DNA of 9,587 nt. It comes from Planctomycetota bacterium (lineage in GTDB: Bacteria > Planctomycetota > Phycisphaerae > UBA1845 > PWPN01). Made by a program: the position numbers and the translations under genes. The notes beneath the pieces were generated by a model. The model worked only from the letters and a program-made list of their open reading frames with translations. It searched no databases and was not told the DNA's origin. The stretch spans positions 1 through 9,587 of the forward strand of contig JACQVT010000731.1 of assembly GCA_016209665.1 (NCBI GenBank), read 5' to 3'. Below are positions 1 through 5,407 of the stretch, piece after piece (within the stretch, counting starts at the first letter, position 1; each line of letters begins with the position of its first letter).

Positions 1-74
1 CACCGACTGTCCACCCAGACAGATCGACCATTCTATGCACGCAGGTCCAGTAATCTCCAGTAGATACGTTCAAA

Positions 75-89
75 TCGGCTGGCAGCCGA
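75..89. repeat. Short perfect inverted repeat
   Basis: Arms TCGGCT (75-80) and AGCCGA (84-89) flank a 3-nt centre. The layout (CGGCT, 3-nt loop, AGCCG) resembles the longer palindrome at 4050-4070, so both could be degenerate members of one REP-like family. With only 6-bp arms, chance is a real alternative. Confidence 0.3.
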
Positions 90-112
90 CCGTCGTCCGG
101 CGATGCCTGAGG

Positions 113-159
113 TTCTAACTTCCGCCTTTAGAGACGATTGCGGAGGCGAATGGTTAGCG
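113..159 (+). other. attC-like imperfect stem-loop (candidate only)
   Basis: The sequence can fold with outer arms CTAAC (115-119) and GTTAG (153-157) and inner arms TTCCGCCT (120-127) and AGGCGAA (144-150). The inner arms pair fully except for one extra C in the left arm. The loop is about 16 nt (128-143), and an unpaired TG (151-152) separates inner from outer right arm. Integron attC sites share this plan: CTAAC/GTTAG-type outer boxes and one extra base in the L'' arm. Against this, the 7-base consensus boxes RYYYAAC and GTTRRRY are not fully met, the inner-outer spacers are unusually short, the site is short, and no integrase or cassette array is visible. It may simply be a stem-loop in a non-coding region. 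Confidence 0.25.
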
Positions 160-310
160 ACGATCTGCCACGAATTCTCGCGGCTGCCGAAGTAAACGGG
201 CCCAGGCGAAAAACCGTCTGCCAGCTAAGGCACGGCGGGGCGGGGCATTTGTCAGCTTTAGCTACTCGAGTCGGGTCGTTGGATGATCCTCCGGGTCTGA
301 CCCAGGGCGC

Positions 311-556
311 TCAACTCGTCGCCGGATAGCCCACGGTCTGGGCGTAGAGCACACGCTGTTCGGGTCGAAGCTTCAGTTCTGTTGCCAATGCCTGCTTATT
401 GCGGTTGTGGGGCCACGCATCCAGGCCCTGTGAGGCGGCGAACAGGTAGGCGTTGCCGGCGATGGGCCCGGGGCCACGCTGCAGTAGGCCGTAGGATTCA
501 TCGCTAGCTCCCCATGATGTTGTTGTGAATTGACGCAATCCTACCAGAGCCCGGTG
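311..556 (-). pseudogene. Nitroreductase-like C-terminal remnant
   Basis: On the minus strand an open stretch runs from a stop at 557-559 to a stop at 311-313, encoding about 80 residues. Its middle and end read like the C-terminal part of an FMN-dependent nitroreductase: IAGNAYLFAASQGLDAWPHN (the 'A.N..LaA...GL.a.p' helix), then a 'L.L.P.QRV...QTVGYPA' segment matching the family's closing strand (family: 'Lg.p...ev...i.iGYPa'). An intact enzyme would be about 180-220 residues. The N-terminal FMN-binding part (the 'RRSvR.f' motif) is not found upstream in any minus frame, and the protein stops two residues after GYPA. The only start in frame is TTG (536-538) and no convincing ribosome site precedes it. 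I read it as a decayed fragment; a chance open frame is possible. Confidence 0.4.
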
Positions 557-677
557 TCACGACGCAGCCAGCTCGATTGGCGAACGGGCCGGTGGCACCC
601 TACCATGAACCGGCAGCACGGTCGGGGTTCTGACGGGGCGAGGTCCCATACCGTTACAGGCAAGGAAAGCGAGGCTG

Positions 678-1478
678 GTGGTGAGCGAGGGCATTCGGTT
701 CTTTTCGGCCGACGAGGACTTCGTCGGGCACTTCGATGAACACGGGTTCGCGGCTATCCGGGGACTGCTCAGCACGGAAGAGGTGGAGGAATACCGCCGG
801 CTTTACGCGCGGTTTCTCTCGGGGGCGATCGAGGTGGGGCCGCACCGGTCCGATCTCGCCAGCCACTGCGACCCGCACAAGGTGGGCGTCGAGAACGTGA
901 CGCAGATCATGTGGCCCAGCCATCACGTGCCCGAGCTGCACGAGCGGGTGCTGCACCGGCGATGTCTGGCCCTCGCCCGGCGGCTGTTGGGGCCGGATGT
1001 GGCGTTCGACTTCGACATGCTCATCGACAAGGCCCCGGAAACGAACACGTCCACGCCCTGGCACCAGGACGCGGCCTACTGGCCGGACCTGCCGGACAAG
1101 CGGGCGGCAAGCTTCTGGGTGGCCCTCGATCCGGCGACGCGGGAGAACGGCTGCATGTGGTTCGTCCCCGGCTCGCATGGCCAACCGATGCGGCCCCATC
1201 GGTCCGCCGGCCCGGGCGGCGGCTTCTTCACCTGTGACGCCTCGGAAGCCGAGGCCGTGGCGATCGAACTCGATCCGGGCGGGTGTACGATCCACCACGG
1301 CCACATGCTGCACTACACCCGCGGGAACTCGACGGGCACCCGCCGGCGGGCGTTCATCCTCAACTACCGCCCACAGGCAATGATCGAGATCGAACGCGAG
1401 CGGGGCTTTGACCATGGCCTGCACGACAACGTGCGGCGAGTCAGGAACGTCCAGGCCGAGGCGACATTACCGAGGTGA
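678..1478 (+). CDS. Phytanoyl-CoA dioxygenase (PhyH) family protein
   Basis: This 266-residue protein is a probable cytosolic Fe(II)/2-oxoglutarate-dependent oxygenase that hydroxylates a small molecule; the substrate is unknown. The iron-binding facial triad is visible: H129-x-D131 in 'TPWHQDAAYW' and a distal His in 'CTIHHGHMLHYT' (H207 is the best candidate). The 2-oxoglutarate-binding arginine is in 'TRRRAFILNY' (R223 or R224). 'VALDPATRENGCMWFVPGSH' (149-167) is the typical PhyH core strand. Length is normal for the family, and the N-terminal 'DEHGFAAIRGLLSTEEVEEY' is the usual PhyH opening. Two GTG codons in a row (678, 681) could start it; GAGG and AAGGA upstream do not separate them. 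It heads the operon, and the next gene begins 6 nt after its stop. Confidence 0.88.
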   Translation: MVSEGIRFFSADEDFVGHFDEHGFAAIRGLLSTEEVEEYRRLYARFLSGAIEVGPHRSDLASHCDPHKVGVENVTQIMWPSHHVPELHERVLHRRCLALARRLLGPDVAFDFDMLIDKAPETNTSTPWHQDAAYWPDLPDKRAASFWVALDPATRENGCMWFVPGSHGQPMRPHRSAGPGGGFFTCDASEAEAVAIELDPGGCTIHHGHMLHYTRGNSTGTRRRAFILNYRPQAMIEIERERGFDHGLHDNVRRVRNVQAEATLPR

Positions 1479-1484
1479 CTGCCG

Positions 1485-2222
1485 ATGGACGTGACAGGAA
1501 CAGCCGCGCTGGTGACCGGTGCCGCCCGGCGGGTGGGACGAGGCATCGCCCTCGCCCTCGCCGAGGCCGGCTGCGACGTCGCGGTGCATTACCACCGCTC
1601 GGCCTCCGAGGCGGAGGCCGTCGTCGAGCAGATTCGCCGTCTGGGGCGGCGGGCTGCGGCGATCGAGGGCAACCTGGCGGACCGCGACGTGCCGGGATGG
1701 GTCGTCGAGGAGACGGTGCGACAGCTCGGCCGGCTGGACGTGCTGGTCAACAACGCCTCCGTGTTCGACGCGGGGGCGGTCGAGGAGTGGACGACGGAGC
1801 AGTGGGAACGCACGTTCCAGGTGAACACCATCGCCCCGGCGATGCTGGCCCGGGCGGCGGCGGCACACATGCGACACGCGGGCCGCGGACGCATCATCAA
1901 TCTGGCGGACATCCTGGCCGAGCGGCCGATCCGAAGATTCGCGGCGTACTGCGCCTCGAAGGCGGCACTGGTCAGCCTCACCCGCAGCCTGGCCCGGGAA
2001 CTCGCGCCGACCATCACCGTCAACGCGGTGGCCCCGGGCATCGCCATCTTCCCGGAGCATTACGACCAGACGCTGCGCGAGGAATTGGTCGGCCGCGTGC
2101 CCCTGCAACGAGCAGGCACACCCGAGGAAATCGCCGCGGTGGTCCGCTTCCTGGTGACGACCGGCGACTACATCACGGGCCAGGTGATCGCGGTCGACGG
2201 CGGGCGATCCGTCGTGCCATGA
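1485..2222 (+). CDS. Pteridine-reductase-like SDR oxidoreductase
   Basis: A 245-residue short-chain dehydrogenase/reductase with a complete Rossmann fold: TGAARRVGRG (11-20), NNAS (89-92), YxxxK (Y155, K159), PG (about 187) and the C-terminal 'ITGQVIAVDGG'. Two features point to the pteridine reductase (PTR1/FolM) branch rather than a generic SDR. The cofactor loop is TGxxxRxG, and the usual catalytic serine is replaced by Asp in 'IINLADILAERPIRRFAAYCASK' (D142, 13 residues before Tyr, the same spacing as Asp181/Tyr194/Lys198 of Leishmania PTR1). 'HYHRSA' (35-40) after strand 2 suggests NADPH. The enzyme may reduce a pterin or a related heterocycle or carbonyl substrate; this is inferred. GAGGTGA (1472-1478) is the ribosome site and contains the stop of the PhyH gene, implying coupled translation. 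Confidence 0.85.
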   Translation: MDVTGTAALVTGAARRVGRGIALALAEAGCDVAVHYHRSASEAEAVVEQIRRLGRRAAAIEGNLADRDVPGWVVEETVRQLGRLDVLVNNASVFDAGAVEEWTTEQWERTFQVNTIAPAMLARAAAAHMRHAGRGRIINLADILAERPIRRFAAYCASKAALVSLTRSLARELAPTITVNAVAPGIAIFPEHYDQTLREELVGRVPLQRAGTPEEIAAVVRFLVTTGDYITGQVIAVDGGRSVVP

Positions 2223-2261
2223 CGCCCGGGTTTGTCTGGCCGACCGATACCGTGATAAAGT

Positions 2262-2272
2262 AGCTGACAGCT
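2262..2272. promoter_or_regulatory. AGCTGACAGCT palindrome 5 nt before gpsA
   Basis: This is a perfect 5-bp dyad around one central base, ending exactly 5 nt before the gpsA ATG. The same palindrome recurs at 3250-3260 with the same 5-nt spacing to the next gene. It occupies the place of the ribosome binding site, and no AGGAGG-like sequence is present. It could be an operator, a translational control element, or one end of a flanking inverted repeat. As a simple hairpin it would be poor, since the dyad leaves only one central base. Confidence 0.5.
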
Positions 2273-2277
2273 TTTCC

Positions 2278-3246
2278 ATGAACGTCATCGTCATCGGAAC
2301 CGGTAATTGGGGCTCGACGCTGGCGGGGCTGATCAACCCGCAGCAGCCGCTGCGCATGTGGTGCGAGTCGGCGGAGTGGATCGCCCGAACGAAGGACCGG
2401 CTCAAGTCGGTGGCGGGGGCGAACCGGCCCGGCATCACGGTCGAGTTGGCGTTTTCGAGCCGACTGACGGACGACGACATCGTGGTGGTGGTGGTGCCGT
2501 CATCGCAGGTGGCGGCGGTGGCCCGGCGGCTCGGGCAGACGGGGCCACCCTATCCGGTCATCGTGACCGCGTCCAAGGGGCTGGAACGCGAGACGTTCCG
2601 CACGATGAGCCAGGTGATCAAGGCCGTGCTGCCGGAGGCGACGGTGGCCGTGATCTCGGGGCCGAACATCGCCAAGGAGATCGCCGAGGGCCGGCCCGCC
2701 AAGGCGGTCGTCGGCTGCGACAACGTGACGGCGCTGCTCAAGGTCGCCAAGGCCCTGCGGAGCGAGCGGTTCTGGCTGGACATGACGCGCGACACGGTCG
2801 ACCTCGAGCTGTGCGCGGCCATGAAGGGCGTGTTCGCCATCGGGGCCGGCGTGATCGCCCAGCGGCGGATGGGCGCGAACTTCATGGGGCTGATGATGAC
2901 CTTCGGCCTCCGCGAGATCGCCGAGGTGGGCAAGTTCCTCGGCATCTCATCGTCGCACGTGTTCGGTATCACCGGGCTGGGCGACCTGGTGGGCACGTGC
3001 TTCAGCCCCGACAGCCGGAATTTCCGGCTGGGCGAGCTGCTGGCCGCCGGGACGCCGCTGCAGGAGGCCCTGGACCGCGTGGGCATGGTGGCCGAGGGGG
3101 CGATGACGGCGGCGGCGGTGTCGGAGATGGCGGCCCTGCGGCTGCCCGTGCCGCTGTTCAGCGCGATCGCCCAGATCGTCGAGAAGCCGGGCGAGGAATC
3201 GATCCGCCGATTCGAGCGGACGCTGCTGGAATATCCGAGTGCGTGA
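2278..3246 (+). CDS. gpsA: NAD(P)-dependent glycerol-3-phosphate dehydrogenase
   Basis: A 322-residue GpsA-type enzyme that reduces dihydroxyacetone phosphate to sn-glycerol-3-phosphate in the cytosol. Family landmarks are the N-terminal GTGNWG (7-12), SKG (99-101), 'ISGPNIAKE' (126-134; usually GPSxAxE), the catalytic Lys in 'LCAAMKGVFAIGAG' (K183), and 'GLGDLVGTCFSPDSRNFRLG' (233-252) with the substrate-binding SRN. It departs from the usual housekeeping sequence in several places: GPN for GPS, MKG for LKN, and 'FMGLMMTFG' where 'NTxAALITRG' is common. With its position between an SDR and a nucleotidylyltransferase, this suggests a specialised paralogue that supplies a glycerol phosphate (or a related polyol phosphate) to this pathway. 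There is no clear Shine-Dalgarno; the palindrome at 2262-2272 lies 5 nt before the ATG. Confidence 0.88.
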   Translation: MNVIVIGTGNWGSTLAGLINPQQPLRMWCESAEWIARTKDRLKSVAGANRPGITVELAFSSRLTDDDIVVVVVPSSQVAAVARRLGQTGPPYPVIVTASKGLERETFRTMSQVIKAVLPEATVAVISGPNIAKEIAEGRPAKAVVGCDNVTALLKVAKALRSERFWLDMTRDTVDLELCAAMKGVFAIGAGVIAQRRMGANFMGLMMTFGLREIAEVGKFLGISSSHVFGITGLGDLVGTCFSPDSRNFRLGELLAAGTPLQEALDRVGMVAEGAMTAAAVSEMAALRLPVPLFSAIAQIVEKPGEESIRRFERTLLEYPSA

Positions 3247-3249
3247 AGA

Positions 3250-3260
3250 AGCTGTCAGCT
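3250..3260. promoter_or_regulatory. AGCTGTCAGCT palindrome 5 nt before nucleotidylyltransferase gene
   Basis: This is the second copy of the 11-bp dyad, differing from the first only in the central base. It lies in the gap between gpsA and the next gene and ends 5 nt before the ATG at 3266. With one flanking base on each side it forms a perfect 13-bp inverted match to 2261-2273 (3249-3261). As before gpsA, no normal Shine-Dalgarno is present. Confidence 0.5.
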
Positions 3261-3265
3261 AACCA

Positions 3266-3985
3266 ATGATTGCCGTGATCCTTGCCGCCGGGATGGGAAG
3301 GCGCTTGTCGCTGGGGGCGCCGAAGTGCCTCATCGACATCGGCGGAACGAGCATCATTCGACGGCAGGTCGCGGCGTTCCGGGCGGCGGGGGTCGAGCGG
3401 CTCATCCTCGTCGTGGGCTACCAGCAGGACCAGGTGCGCCGACATCTGGCGGACGATCCGGGCCCATTCACGTTCGTGGTCAACGAACGCTACGCCGAGA
3501 CCAACACGATCTATTCGCTGTACCTTACCCGCGAGCACTGCGGGGAGGGGTTCTTCTACGCCAACGGCGACGTGGTGTTCGACCGGCAGTTGACGCAGCG
3601 GTTGGCCGGCCCCGACTCCGACGGCGCGACGCGGCTGGCGGTCAAGCCCGGGCGCTGCGGGCAGGAGGAGGTCAAGGTCATCGTCGCCGACGGCCGCATC
3701 GCCCGCATCGGCAAGCAGCTCGACCCGGCCTGCGCGCTGGGCGAGTTCGTCGGCGTCGCCCGGTTCGGACGTGAGATAATTCCGGCATTTCGGGACACGC
3801 TGACGCGGTGCGTCGAGGCCGAGGGCATCGTGGGCGACCATTTCGAGCAGGCGGTCGACCGCTTGTGCGTGGCCGGGCACCTGGCCACGCCCGTCGACGT
3901 GGGCGATCTGCCCTGCGGCGAGATCGACTTCGCCGAGGACCTGCGGCACGCCCGCGAGACGATCGCCCCGCGGCTGATCGCGTGA
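3266..3985 (+). CDS. LicC-like sugar/alcohol-phosphate nucleotidylyltransferase
   Basis: A 239-residue single-domain nucleotidylyltransferase of the GT-A-like NTP-transferase fold. It should join an NTP to a phosphorylated small molecule, releasing pyrophosphate. The NTP loop is 'LAAGMGRRLSLGAPKCL' (6-22) with Lys20. 'NERYAETNTIYSLY' (73-86) is the signature of the phosphocholine cytidylyltransferase (LicC) group, and 'NGDVVFD' (100-106) carries the metal-binding Asp. 'EEVKV' (134-138) and 'GEFVGVARF' (159-167) match the family's later motifs. I therefore favour a CTP-using enzyme, but the alcohol phosphate is unknown. It follows gpsA by 19 nt, so glycerol phosphate or a derivative is a reasonable substrate guess. 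Sugar-phosphate substrates with another NTP remain possible. Confidence 0.85.
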   Translation: MIAVILAAGMGRRLSLGAPKCLIDIGGTSIIRRQVAAFRAAGVERLILVVGYQQDQVRRHLADDPGPFTFVVNERYAETNTIYSLYLTREHCGEGFFYANGDVVFDRQLTQRLAGPDSDGATRLAVKPGRCGQEEVKVIVADGRIARIGKQLDPACALGEFVGVARFGREIIPAFRDTLTRCVEAEGIVGDHFEQAVDRLCVAGHLATPVDVGDLPCGEIDFAEDLRHARETIAPRLIA

Positions 3986-3993
3986 ACGCATCG

Positions 3994-3999
3994 AGGAGG
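3994..3999 (+). promoter_or_regulatory. Strong ribosome binding site for Gfo/Idh gene
   Basis: AGGAGG lies 8 nt before the ATG at 4008. It decides the start in favour of 4008 (or the adjacent ATG at 4011) over internal candidates at 4080, 4083 and 4131, despite the long stretch this puts before the hydrophobic signal core. Confidence 0.7.
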
Positions 4000-4007
4000 G
4001 ATCGAGC

Positions 4008-5264
4008 ATGATGCGCAACCGGCCCAGCGCCTATCCCGAAGCCCGTGTGGGACCGGCTTCCAGCCGGTCCGATTGGAGGGTGTTGGGATGGGCCCATAGC
4101 AACCCGGCGGCTCTGGTCGTCGGTGTGCTGATGCTGGCCACGGTGAGCCACGCCCAGACGCGGCCGGCGGGGCCGGCGAAGGTCTACGGCGTCGGTGTGG
4201 TCGGGAACTGCTGCACGCACGGGGCGGGTCTGGTCGCCAAGTTCAAGAACGACCCGCGAACCAGGGTGGTGGCGGCGTTCGAGGCCAACGCTCGGCGGGC
4301 GGCGGAGTTGCAGGTGGCGCTGGGCGGGCCGCTGGCGGCCTCGTATGACGACGTGATCCGCAACCCTGCGGTCGACATCGTGGCCGTCTCGTGCGATCCG
4401 GCCGACAAGGCGACGATGGTCGAAAAGGCGGCGGCGTCGGGCAAACACGTGTTCCTCAACAAGCCGTTCGGCGACAGCCTCGACAACGCCCGGCGGATCG
4501 CGGCCGCCGTCGAGCGACATCGCGTGAAGTTCGTGCACGACATCCCGATGGTCCGAGGCGTGCCGGTGTTCGCCCGGCTGCTGGACGAGGTTCGGGCGGG
4601 CACGCACGGGCGGGTCGTCGGCTACCATCATCTGTTCGGCATGAACTTCCCACTCGACTTCGACCTGAAGGGCCGCTGGCCCGAACGGCTCGATCCGCCC
4701 GCCAAGTCCGGCGGCGGCGAGCTGACGAACATGGGCTGCTATGCGATCGACTACGCGGTGGCACTGTTCGGCCGGCCGCAACGGGTGATCGCGCGATGGC
4801 AGAAGAACTGGGATGTCTACGAGCAAACGGGCGTCGAGAACTACGGGCAGATCGTGCTGGACTACGGGTACTTCCTGGCGTTCCTGCAGGCGGGCAAGCA
4901 GCAGCTCGCGGCCGATCGGCGCGGCGTCGCCAACGCGGTGACCATCAGCTTCGAGCACGAGATGCTCATGATCGACGCCGCCGCCCGGCTGGCGACGGTG
5001 AACCAGGTGCCGCAAGACTTCGCGGCGTTCGAGGCCGGTGCCGTCGCTCGGGGTTCACTTGACCAGCTCATCGACGCGATCGAGACCGACCGCGAGCCGT
5101 CCGGCAACGCCGCCAGCGGCGTCATGGCCACCGAGGTCCTCATGGCCGCCTACCAGTCGATCCAAGACGACGGCCGCCCGGTCGACCTGCCGCTGGCCTC
5201 CGGCGCCAACCCGCTGGTCGCCCGCCCTGCCCGCCCGCCGGCGACGTCGAAGGTTGGCGGTTGA
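4008..5264 (+). CDS. Exported Gfo/Idh/MocA family oxidoreductase
   Basis: A 418-residue protein of the glucose-fructose oxidoreductase/inositol dehydrogenase family. Residues 34-44 (AALVVGVLMLA) form a hydrophobic core followed by SHA-Q, a likely signal-peptidase site after residue 49, so export to the periplasm is probable. The n-region before it is long (about 33 residues), contains the palindrome at 4050-4070, and has no twin-arginine motif. The Rossmann motif is GVGVVG (61-66). The family's EKP is NKP here (151-153, 'FLNKPFGD'). In the C-terminal domain 'GGGELTNMGCYAIDYA' (235-250) has Tyr where many members have the catalytic His of 'D.G.H.ID'. It is the last gene of the first operon, 22 nt after the nucleotidylyltransferase gene. 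The substrate, presumably a sugar or cyclitol derivative, cannot be told from sequence. Confidence 0.85.
   Translation: MMRNRPSAYPEARVGPASSRSDWRVLGWAHSNPAALVVGVLMLATVSHAQTRPAGPAKVYGVGVVGNCCTHGAGLVAKFKNDPRTRVVAAFEANARRAAELQVALGGPLAASYDDVIRNPAVDIVAVSCDPADKATMVEKAAASGKHVFLNKPFGDSLDNARRIAAAVERHRVKFVHDIPMVRGVPVFARLLDEVRAGTHGRVVGYHHLFGMNFPLDFDLKGRWPERLDPPAKSGGGELTNMGCYAIDYAVALFGRPQRVIARWQKNWDVYEQTGVENYGQIVLDYGYFLAFLQAGKQQLAADRRGVANAVTISFEHEMLMIDAAARLATVNQVPQDFAAFEAGAVARGSLDQLIDAIETDREPSGNAASGVMATEVLMAAYQSIQDDGRPVDLPLASGANPLVARPARPPATSKVGG
4050..4070. repeat. REP-like palindrome inside signal-peptide coding region
   Basis: Perfect 9-bp arms, GGACCGGCT (4050-4058) and AGCCGGTCC (4062-4070), flank a 3-nt loop TCC. 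Such GC-rich short palindromes are typical of dispersed REP-like elements; from memory, closely similar ones are frequent in planctomycete genomes, but this was not checked. It is translated in frame as part of residues 15-21 (VGPASSRS region) of the Gfo/Idh protein. In mRNA it would form a stable hairpin about 40 nt after the start codon. Confidence 0.6.
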
Positions 5265-5311
5265 CGAGGCTATTCGTGGTATGCTCGGCCACATCGGAAG
5301 AACGCGAGGGG

Positions 5312-5338
5312 TTGGGCACGTGGGCTGCCTCTTATGAT
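5312..5338 (+). promoter_or_regulatory. Possible promoter of second operon
   Basis: TATGAT at 5333-5338 is a good -10 match. The best -35 candidate is TTGGGC at 5312-5317 with a short 15-nt spacer. It lies in the 143-nt gap between the two operons and about 70 nt before the next start codon. The -35 is weak, so this is a suggestion only; 143 nt between same-strand genes does make an independent promoter here likely. Confidence 0.25.
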
Positions 5339-5407
5339 CGAGTCGGATAAACCGGAAGTGACGTTGCCGACCCTGACGGCTGTGCTCGTAGCTGGAGAAG
5401 TCGCTCC

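Larger units (their letters stand above)
1..677. other. Gene-poor region upstream of the first operon
   Basis: Apart from the nitroreductase-like remnant and the two hairpins listed separately, I see no convincing gene here. Short open frames on both strands lack ribosome sites and recognisable domains. Base composition is visibly less GC-rich than the genes at 678-5264 (sampled lines about 55% by hand count). No clear sigma-70 type promoter could be placed before the gene at 678; a TTGACG at 530-535 has no matching -10 element. Confidence 0.6.

Noticed and set aside
138..329. Small + strand open frame in the upstream region
   Set aside because: No ribosome site, no domain, and it overlaps the stem-loop and the end of the nitroreductase-like remnant.
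530..535. TTGACG as a -35 box for the first operon
   Set aside because: No acceptable -10 element at 15-19 nt spacing.
2262..2272. Palindrome as a transcription terminator
   Set aside because: The dyad has a single central base, so a stable hairpin would not form, and it lies within an apparent operon 5 nt before a start codon.
1467..2480. Minus-strand open frame of 337 codons
   Set aside because: Antisense to the SDR and the start of gpsA; no domain, no ribosome site.
3678..5015. Long open frame of 445 codons on the minus strand
   Set aside because: It lies antisense to the nucleotidylyltransferase and Gfo/Idh genes, is Arg/His/Pro-rich low-complexity, and has no recognisable domain; such frames are common in GC-rich coding DNA.
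5261..5285. TTGACG and TATGCT as a promoter for the second operon
   Set aside because: The spacer is only 13 nt, too short for a sigma-70 promoter, and TTGACG overlaps the end of the Gfo/Idh gene.
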